A stretch of 64,000 nt of DNA from Apodemus sylvaticus. Taxonomy: Eukaryota > Chordata > Mammalia > Rodentia > Muridae. Under the pieces are notes generated by a model that did not search any database, was not told the origin of the DNA, and worked only from the letters and a program-made list of their open reading frames with translations. The stretch is from the NCBI RefSeq assembly GCF_947179515.1, contig NC_067472.1, positions 203,525,568 to 203,589,567 on the forward strand, in the 5' to 3' direction. Shown here piece by piece: positions 55,953 to 64,000 of the stretch (position 1 is the first letter of the stretch; each line of letters opens with the position of its first letter). Made by a program: the position numbers and the translations under genes.

Positions 55953-56059
55953 CTGCGGCCAAAGATATCCCCGTCATCATGTCTTTGAGTTTGGAGCAAA
56001 TCAAATACTCCAAACATTCTGTTCCCAACTTATTTGGCTGTGCATGTTCAGCGCACTAT

Positions 56060-56165
56060 TACGGTATTATGTTTTCCATTTTGCATGGGTATAAATTAAA
56101 GCACAGAGAGGATTTGATTAGCTTGGGATCCCAGAGTGACTGGCAATGATGGGAACAAAGGCTGG
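56060..56165 (-). mobile_element. MIR SINE (antisense, ancient)
   Basis: tattatgttttccattttgc, ataaattaaagcacagagag and gatttgattagcttgggatc follow the reversed MIR order (ttattatccccattttaca, gcacagagaggtta). Confidence 0.6.
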
Positions 56166-56169
56166 CTAC

Positions 56170-58045
56170 CTAGTCTCCTGGCCCAGCTCACTCAGTACCA
56201 AACCACAGGTATGTTGCTCTTTTGCTAAGGCCACATAGTGTTCCTTGGAAAGGATGCCCATTAGCTTGGGAAGATGAAGGCACATGGGAGGCTTCAGAGG
56301 ACCAGAGAGGCAGAATAAAAACCAGTGACTGTGGAAGGCCAGGTGAACATTCTGAATAAAGTTTAGAAACCACATGGCTAGCTAGCACTTAACTGGGTCT
56401 GAGGGTATTTATTTTGAATGTTGAGCCACTTCACGTTTATGGAAATAGCTATTTCTTCATGTACATGTCTTACTCTTAGTATAATTTTGGGAGATAGAGA
56501 GAGAGAAGGATGGAGAGAGAGAGATAGAAAGAGAGAGAGAATATATATTGTAAAAGTCACTACAAGCTTTTTACAGAGACCTTGAAAGGTAGTGCTGATC
56601 AAACTGGAATTGGAGATTTTCAATGGGCAGAAATCTGGCCTCCAGATACAGTTTAGAAGGATGTACCCAAGGGTCCACTGTAACTTCGATTCAATAGAGG
56701 TCTCTAGTTGGAAGATCCATACCTGAGTCTTTCTCAGAATGCATCACTTCTTAAACATGTGACTAGATTGGTCTACCCAGAGTTTTGTGACATCAACAGC
56801 CCTGAGGCACCAGAGTTCACAGACCATAGTTTCTTTCATAAAATAAATTGGTGAAAATTGTCACCATCTACACTTTTAATTTGCTAACTTCTTCATTGTC
56901 TTCTGCACTAAATGCAAGCTAGGAGGAGAAAGCAGCACCTTATTCAGAGGCTTATCACCAGCACTTTAGAGCAATGTCTGGAGCCTAGCAAGTAGAAAAG
57001 GTGCATACACAAATGAAGCAACCTTGGTGACATCACTGGGGGAAATCCTCTTCCACATGTGCACTGCACTGCCCCAAGAAATTGCCTAATCTTGAGCTTT
57101 GTAATGACTTCAGCACGTGCATTAGATAATGCCTAAAAATCTTCCATTGGCTTTCCAGAACACATCTGCAAGTCCTCTCAGTTCATTCAGTAGGACAGAC
57201 TTCGACTTTGCATAACCAGTGTGGCTGGTGTCCTACTGAACCCTTCTTTTGCACATATGCATTAAGTGGGGGAGGGCAGGTGTCCTGGGTGTCCCAGAGC
57301 AGCTATATCTGAGCAGGCTATGCCTGCTGCCAGCAACAGGAGAGCTCTAATGAAAAGCAGAGGAAATTACAGTTGTTGGGTCTTGTGGTCACAAGGGCAT
57401 GTGCTACATTTGCAAGGTCATCATAGGACCATTCAGGGTGTAGTTTGCACACATTCTGCTGTTGAAAGGGAGAGTCTTTCTCCTACCACATCCGGCACAT
57501 GGTTTGCCAGAGGAAGGGCACGAGATCAAGAGCCCGGATGAGCTGGCTTGGTGTTTGCAGGCCACATCTCTAATAAACCAATGACTCCCTTCTGACTCCC
57601 ATGAAAGCCACCAGAGTTTATTCATTACCAAGTGTGAACAGCCATCACACAGGCTCCACATTGCTTTCTCCTGCCTTGCCAAAAAGCACTTTTCAAAAAA
57701 TAAAAAATAAAAAAAAAATCTAAAATAAAACTGTCAATGTTTGATAGGAGGGAAACATTTTATCCTCCTTCATAGATGCAGAGAAATACAAGATTTATTT
57801 TGCCTATTATAAATCTAGGAATTAAAAGCAAACAGGATACCATTATATAGAGCTACATTTAGGAAACCACACACAGTGTACTTAATATGTGGAGATCAGA
57901 TAAAGAGCCAGGCAACTGCTATGAGCTGGCTGGGGGTATATGTTCATGCCCACAACTAAGTGATCTGAGCTTCTCCGAAGCCCTTCGTGACATGAGTGAG
58001 ACCGTATGTCTAACTTGTTTGGTTGCCCATGAGCAGACAAAGCAG
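56170..58045. other. mostly unique DNA with a short (GA)n
   Basis: A (GA)n-rich tract is at 56490-56545. The section 57250-57660 is moderately GC-rich with several open frames on both strands but no coherent exon. An A-rich run lies at 57698-57730. Confidence 0.4.
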
Positions 58046-58049
58046 AAGC

Positions 58050-58215
58050 TGGCAGCTTGTGATCCAATTCTAGTTTATCTGCTTGTGCTCTGTGGCCCTG
58101 GAGAAGTTGTATAAGCTCTTAGAGCTTTAATTTCTTCATTCGAGCGGAAGTCTAAATTACCTCATAGGGTTGTTAAGAATATAAGTCGAGCATCATTTGA
58201 GCAAGCGTTTTTGTA
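58050..58215 (+). mobile_element. MIR SINE (sense, ancient)
   Basis: ggccctggagaagttgtata, gagctttaatttcttcattc and taaattacctcatagggttg followed by ttaagaatataag match the MIR core and 3' order. Confidence 0.65.
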
Positions 58216-58449
58216 GGTATTTGGTTGAATTTAGCTGCTCGATCTGGAAGCTCAGTCTGAGTTGAATGGGATCATTCCCCAGGACTGTATCATAAACCCT
58301 GCCCTTAGCCTTGTAGCTTAAGTCCTGGGACATCCTGACTATCAGTTTCAAACCTGATTCTCGGCTTGTGAAGATTACTTCCTGTGAGATGTGTTTTCTT
58401 CTTCTCCTACAAATGCAAACACAGTCAAAACTCTTGCAATATTTTTAAT

Positions 58450-58585
58450 TTGTTAAAGATCTTATTTCTATGTTTGTGTCTCTGAGTGTGCATGCACAGG
58501 TGAGTGAAGGTACACCGGGAACAGAAGAGGGGATCCGGTCTCATCCTGGGAGCTGGGAGCTGAGTCTTGGGAAGAGCAGCAAGTC
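58450..58585 (-). mobile_element. B3-type SINE (antisense, diverged)
   Basis: gttaaagatcttatttctat, gtgtctctgagtgtgcatgc, gatccggtctcatcctggga, gctgggagctgagtcttggg and aagagcagcaagt match the reversed B3 order. Confidence 0.55.
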
Positions 58586-59009
58586 TTCTTTATAGCTGGT
58601 GTCCTTTCCTGTAGTCTTTTAGACTGCATAAACCGAGTCAAGGTTCCATTGAAGTGAATAGGGATAGTCAACAAAATGATGAATGCCTTAGCCTATGAGA
58701 GCAAATCGCAATTATATACATTATATAGTTATATACAGTATCTCAGTCATTAGCTAAGGCGAAGGCTGAGACCTTGAGAATTTAGCCTAAAAGTAAACCT
58801 TTTACATTATCAAAGTAAAGGTTTAAAATTGTACTTGGTAAGTTAGATTCTAATTTAGTAAGAGAGTGGTAACTTGGCCTGAGACAACACAGGAGATTAA
58901 AAACAAATTCTTTAGGGACCTCTGTTTGATGCAATTATATTGGAACTTGAAGAAACAGAACTTTAACAGTTGTCTTTTGCTTGAACACTAGACTTTACTG
59001 TGTCTCCAG

Positions 59010-59690
59010 GGAGCGAGCGCGACCCTGGGCGCGGGTGTAAATCCATCACCTGAGCGCCGAGGGGGCTCGGCGAGGGCGCGCGGGCGGGTGGGGAGTGGGG
59101 CGGGCGGCGAGCGCGGCCCGGAGTGGCCGGGCGGGGAGGGAGCAGGCGGAGAGGAGAGCTGAGGCGGCCGAGGGGCGGGTCCAGGCGCGGCCGCTAAGAG
59201 GAGACCAAGAGGCGGGGCTGCACTTGACCACCAGCGCACGCGCGGAGAAGGTAAGAAGTTTCCACCTCCTCTCCGCTTGTGGCTGCACTGGGTGGGGACA
59301 GAGCCGGGCGGGACGCCCCGGGGCCGTGGCGGACCGCGTTCTCCTCTAGCGCCGCTCGCAAGGAGGCGGGCAGCCGGCGGCGCTCCCGAAATCCACCCCC
59401 ACCCCTCAACTTGACCCCAAGTTTTCGAGGCGGCTGCGCGCAGGCGGACGGGAGCGAGGGCTTCCCCGCGCCTTAGGTGAGCGGCGGGCAGTCGGGGACT
59501 CTGGGGACCCGGTGCCCTCGGGGAGGGCGCGGGACGCGGGGACCCGGGATACACGGAGCTGCCGGATCCCGCGGCAGCTTTCCCAACTTGCCGGCCTGTT
59601 CAGAGCCCCGAGCAGCGGCTGGGAACGGGGCCCGGGCGCGGCCCGCGTGGGGACCGCAGCGATGCGGTGGGAGAGGAGAGGGAGCTATTC
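59010..59690 (+). promoter_or_regulatory. CpG-island promoter
   Basis: About 680 bp in which CpG and GC content jump sharply against the AT-rich surroundings. No TATA box is evident. GC boxes occur at about 59097-59104 (ggggcggg), 59172-59179 (ggggcggg) and 59211-59218 (ggcggggc). An NRF-1-like palindrome gcgcacgcgcg is at 59234-59244. Good plus-strand splice donors are at 59251 and 59477, so transcription to the right is likely; a divergent transcript to the left is possible. This is the only CpG island in the window and almost certainly marks the start of a gene. Confidence 0.9.
59150..59250 (+). other. candidate non-coding first exon, donor at 59251
   Basis: The CpG-rich sequence ends gcggagaag and is followed by the consensus donor gtaagaag at 59251. 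No ATG with a long in-frame ORF precedes the donor, so this would be a 5' UTR exon. The 5' end shown is arbitrary, because the transcription start cannot be seen. A second donor (gtgagcgg at 59477) could define a longer or alternative first exon ending ccgcgccttag at 59476. The gene is not identified; no coding exon of it was found before 64000. Confidence 0.5.
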
Positions 59691-59699
59691 TTTTTTGTT

Positions 59700-62600
59700 G
59701 TTCCTGGGAATATTTCCTAGATTAAGGGAGTCCAAAGTAGGTGATGAAGCTAGCGGTTTCCCTTACTTTAAATTTAGAGTTAACCCTCAGGGCTATTTTA
59801 AATATTTTGTAAATGTTTGAAAGGTGGCTTCAGCAAGGATGAAGAGTTTGATTTAGCAATGCTCGCACTCACTTGCTTGGCTTGACCTGCCAGGGTAATA
59901 GTGGCTTTTATGGCTATTGTAAGACGGACAAAACATCAATGGCATATTGCAACTATGTTATTTATAGTCTTCTAAATAAGTACAATTCCCAAATATTCAA
60001 TACTGAATTGCTGAAAAGATTAAACAATAAAAAAGTTATTAACAGGATTGTGTATAAATATTATGGTGCATGAAGATTTTTTTCTATGAATTACCATCAG
60101 TATCTTTGTTTTACATAAATTCCACAGACAACCTGTTCATAGATCAGGTTATTCTCTCCTCTGAGGTTTTCTTTTTTAAATTTTAAAATTGAGAGCGGGT
60201 TACAAGTTGGATTTCTTTGAAATGCTTACATGTTGGTTTTTGAGATTAGAATTCATTTTATACAAGGTGAGTAAATGTAAATTGAGAAATCATGCATAGT
60301 TGATACAGGTTACAGTTTCACTGTAGAGCCCTTGTACATAAAGCTTAGGTTGGGAGCAATTAATAGTCTTAACGTGATGAATGTATAAAGGAGCCGTGCT
60401 TTCTGAATTCCTCTGCAGATGGTCTCATTTACCATCTGCATCCTGACAAGAAACAGAGTTGAAAACAGCTGTTCTCCTGCAACATCTCTTGCTGGTCAGG
60501 AGTTACATAGTATAGCTGGTTAGTAAGCTCTCTAAAGAGCTATTGGGAGCCTCATGATTTTATTAGATATACTTACAGTTTTTAAAAAAAGAACTCTGGC
60601 AGTCAGAATGTTGCACAATAACTGGCTTAGAGTTTAGGATTGGAGGTGACACATGACACACACACACACACACACACAGTGGTGAAAGCAACAGAATTTC
60701 CATTGAAAACAGTTAAGGAATCAGCTAAGCTTCTAGGACTACCTTGTAGGTGATTTGAATGCTGTAAGGTGCAACCAAACATTCTGAGTGTTTGAGACTG
60801 TGTAGCCAGTGTGCCAGCGGAAGGAGCCCTTCTCAGGTTGTCAGGCCCACCTTCCAGGTGCCATTAAAAGCAGCTTCCCATCCAGTCACTGAGGAGCACG
60901 CTACCCAACTCCAGGTCACGAGACAGCTACTTCTCCCTGTGGATGATGTTTCCAAGTAGTTCTGCATACAACTCCAGATTATGGAGAAAACTTTCCTTCA
61001 AAAGAAGGAAGCTTTGTGTTGTTACCATAGACGGCAAATCATTTTAAAACTTGGCATATTTTTAATCAGTAAATAAGCTACATTTAGACATCAGAGTTGA
61101 ATGTTTTCTTACTTCCTGTTTGGCATTTGTTAATCAGTCCAACCAGTAACATTTGTGATATGTTTGTATTAAATAATCAGTGATGGTGATTGATCTTCAT
61201 TATTTACATATTACTTTTTAGGGATGTTACTTTGACATTTATTTACCATTTAAGTAAATCTTATATCCAGGGATATAAACTGCCCAGATTTGTCTTCTTA
61301 GCACAGTAGCTCTCATTGTGTTGCTAGCCAATAAAAGTCTTTATTTGTTGCTTATTAGAACCCTCAGTCCACTCAAAAGTTCAGCTATAATTTAATTTGG
61401 GTGTTCAAAGAGCCTCCCTTGTTTTAAAACACATACTCAGTATTCCTTTACCATTTGTTGTGAGCCTATATTCTAACTCATGAATATGCATAAGAACAGT
61501 AATACAGACATGTCATTTTAAAAGTTGTTGCCAAAACAGAAGTGTACCATTTTCTTTAAAAATTATGTATATGACGATGTAAATTTTGTCCTTTTTACTG
61601 CAGTTTCTTAGACATTCTGGAGCATTTTCACTTTTCCAGCAGTAATTTAAATTGTTTTGCTCTACTGATTTAGGATTTGTTCCTCCAGGAATACAACCTT
61701 GAAGGTGTGGGGAGACAGGCCAAAGCTAAGGTTTGCAACCAAGAGTTCTGGTTAAAGTGCTTTCACAGTTGTAGCCCCTTGAAATTTTAAGGTCTTTGTT
61801 TTGAAATTTACAAATTGCCAGCCTGGTAAGTTCTTTATAGCAACTGCTGGCAGTTTTACAGAGTCCAAGATACTTGCGGGTTTCAGTTGAAGTGTAACCG
61901 ATTACACAAGCTAAGGACCAGAACTCCAGTATCAGGGATCCCTCCACATGGAAGGCAGGATGTGGAACTGCTAAATGAGTCACTGCATGTGTGTGTAACC
62001 AGTGAGAATCACATCAAGTCTGTCTTCTACATACAGGATTTAAGACTTATCAAAATGTACAGTATTGTCCTGGACCTGGGGTTCATGAGTTCACTGTCCC
62101 TGCTCTTTGTGTGTTTAGTACAGAGATGTAACAGCCCACACAAAAACATTTTTCTCTTATTATGACCTTAACATTTGCCAAAAGTGCCCCATACTGAAAT
62201 TCCTTTTTGGTATCTTTTTTCCCCTTAGTCCAAAGCCAGACGTGTACCCAGACACAAAGCCTCTGTGTATAGCAAGCTGTTTTAAATATTGTGACCCGGC
62301 AATGTGCTGTCCTTTCTCTGCTTGCGCCAAGGATCTCTGCTCAGTGTCTGTGGGTTACCAAGCTCCTTCTTTATTGTATGTCTTGTCAGCTATCCCTATT
62401 CATTTAACCTTTCATTAGCGTCTGTGCAGCTTCCCTGTCTGCAAAGGCAAGGAGAACCCGAAAGGCCCCACTGTCACAGTTATTAGATTTCTCCGTTACA
62501 TCCCAGCAACCACAAAGAAGCAAGAGTGGAGACTATTGTCCTGCATGCTGCTGTCCTGGGGTGCAGCTCTTCTGTGCATGTCAAGGACATGTGCCACATG

Positions 62601-63240
62601 TTGATATGCATCCCAGGAATAAATGCGCAACATGGGGGATAGGCTGACAGAGGCAGTAATGAGCTTTGTAGGAGTTATTGCGAAGACCAACAGTTAGTGA
62701 AGGAATTTTGCTTAACCAGCCAAGGAGATAGATGGAGTTGAGAGTTGCCAAGATCTGCCTTGTGGAGCTTGTCAGTCCCATTGTTTTCATCTAAACTTCA
62801 TTTGAGGGAAAATTGAATACCTTCGACAGGAATGAAAGTCTTCTTTTCTCCTTTAACCTCAGAGGGGGAAAATGTTATTTCTGATTACTATTATGGTGCA
62901 TTACAACTATTTTTGTATGGACTAAAGATATGTGAATGATTATGTTACTTACGTCTCATAATTTTTACACACTGCAAAATCGTGAAAAATGTTTTAACAG
63001 GGATTTGTATGTTTTATAAATCTGGTTTTAAAATGGAGCACGTGAATCTCCTTGTGCTCCTGCTTTGCTGTGGCTGCCATAGCACAGTGTGCCTATCACC
63101 TGGTTTTTACACATGTGTTTTCATGCTTGCTGTAATATGGAGGAGAAGAGGAATGATTTTACAGGTCACTTTCACATAATAATAAAGACAAATACTTGGA
63201 TATGTAGAGTGGAAAAGATTTCATTTTAAACATCATAATG
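59700..63240. other. repeat-poor DNA, probable first intron
   Basis: Over 3.5 kb after the CpG island I recognise no SINE or L1, only a (CA)n at 60656-60680. This is the cleanest stretch in the window. It fits a conserved first intron with regulatory content. No coding exon is supported; T-rich acceptor-like sites at about 61610 and 62226 are not followed by coding-like frames. Confidence 0.5.
60656..60680. repeat. short (CA)n
   Basis: About 12 CA units. Confidence 0.95.
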
Positions 63241-63245
63241 AACTC

Positions 63246-63430
63246 TCAGAGCTGGAAGAGAGCTCAGTTGGTAGAGCGCCTCCCACAGGAGCATGAAGAC
63301 TTGACCTTGCTCCCCAACAAGTATAATGGGCCAGCCAGCATGGCACCTTTCACTGCTGTTCTCAGGGCTGGGAAGGCAGTGACAGGCAGGTCCCTGGGGT
63401 TCACTAGCCACCCAGCTCAGCCTCATTGTT
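63246..63430 (+). mobile_element. B4 SINE (sense)
   Basis: The tRNA-like head gagagctcagttggtagagc and gcctcccacaggagcatgaa is followed by the B1-like part (gggctgggaaggcagtgaca, ggtccctggggttcactagc). The order and orientation are those of B4. Confidence 0.75.
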
Positions 63431-63434
63431 GAGG

Positions 63435-64000
63435 AGAAGGCAGGGAATCACCATGAATGCCATTGGTTCTGGTGGCTAATCTTGACCCACTCAGTGTTTG
63501 GGGATGTCTGCCTTGGAAAGCAGAGTTTTAAGTGAGCATACAGTATAATGGTTTAGTTTTAACTGCTTTATTGTGAGATACCTCACATACCACCATGTAA
63601 TCACCATTTAAATCTCTCTGAACTGCAGTCCCGTAGAAATTAAAGTCTTAAGAGTGGGAGCAGTGGTGAATTTGGAATTACTGGACAGCTAGCTGATTAA
63701 AGAAATAAAAACTTTACTGGTTAAATCAGTTTCTCTCAGAATTCTACCTAACAAATCCTTCCCTTAAAAAGAAATGTTTCTGTTTCTTTAAGCTCCTTCA
63801 CAAGTGGAACTCTGAATTCCACTTCCTAACATTCTTGAGTAAATCTGATTTGTAAAGGCATATGGACACTTTATAGACTTGGCACACTAAAAATATTTAG
63901 TCATAAGCCAACAAATCAAACCCAGATATACTGACTTATGTAAATGCCAATCATATTATATATCAATGGTTGGTAAATTAGCATGTTATTAAGTGCACAA
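63435..64000. other. unique DNA, no gene supported
   Basis: AT-rich sequence, presumably continuing the intron. Confidence 0.35.

Noticed and set aside
58988..59554. 188-codon open frame on the minus strand across the CpG island
   Set aside because: GC-rich sequence has few stop codons, and the peptide is a low-complexity proline/alanine/arginine mix without any domain. The plus strand shows the better splice signals.
1..64000. tRNA, rRNA or snRNA genes
   Set aside because: Only tRNA-derived SINE heads (B2, B3, B4, ID-like) were seen; none forms an intact tRNA gene by eye.

Overview
This is mammalian nuclear DNA from a murine rodent (mouse-like). The evidence is the repeat content: antisense and sense LINE-1 with rodent ORF1/ORF2, B1, B2, B3 and B4 SINEs, a few old MIRs, and rodent LTR-type repeats. 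The single well-preserved B2 is of mouse type, and I saw no fresh rat-type ID elements, so Mus or a close relative is more likely than rat. I cannot fix the species or chromosome by reading alone. There is no bacterial gene, operon, CRISPR array or phage here, and nothing that looks like a new defence or metabolic system.

Layout. 1-3585: antisense L1, apparently one 5'-truncated L1 inserted into an older one, with a (TA)n array inside ORF2. 3586-12800: mostly unique DNA holding the only candidate coding exons, five phase-compatible plus-strand exons at 3929, 5084, 5560, 8189 and 11949 that together would encode about 207 residues of a cysteine-containing, N-glycosylation-sequon-rich protein I do not recognise. 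12800-19350: LTR-type repeats, a sense L1 3' end and a degenerate local duplication. 19360-26310: B1, an ancient antisense L1 and a near-full-length antisense L1 with both ORFs broken. 26440-31600: older LTR-type repeats, a decayed sense L1 and an LTR interrupted by a very short L1. 32835-35039: two young 5'-truncated L1 insertions with target-site duplications; the second appears to have carried about 210 bp of downstream flank (3' transduction).

35040-58980: SINEs, MIRs, L1 3' ends, many microsatellites, a 357-bp (GGGGA)-type purine tract, a murine LTR-like block carrying a B2 with a perfect 15-bp duplication, and a twin-primed (5'-inverted) L1 with a 15-bp duplication. 59010-59690: a CpG island, the only clear promoter in the window, with GC boxes, an NRF-1-like site and two good splice donors on the plus strand. 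It looks like the non-coding first exon of a gene whose body lies to the right. 59700-63240 is repeat-poor and fits a first intron.

Functionally, one gene (3' part, identity unknown, possibly broken by a stop) may end in the left quarter and a second gene may start at 59 kb, with about 46 kb of repeat-rich intergenic or intronic DNA between them. Nearly all open frames longer than 60 codons are L1 remnants, simple-repeat artefacts or GC-rich chance frames.
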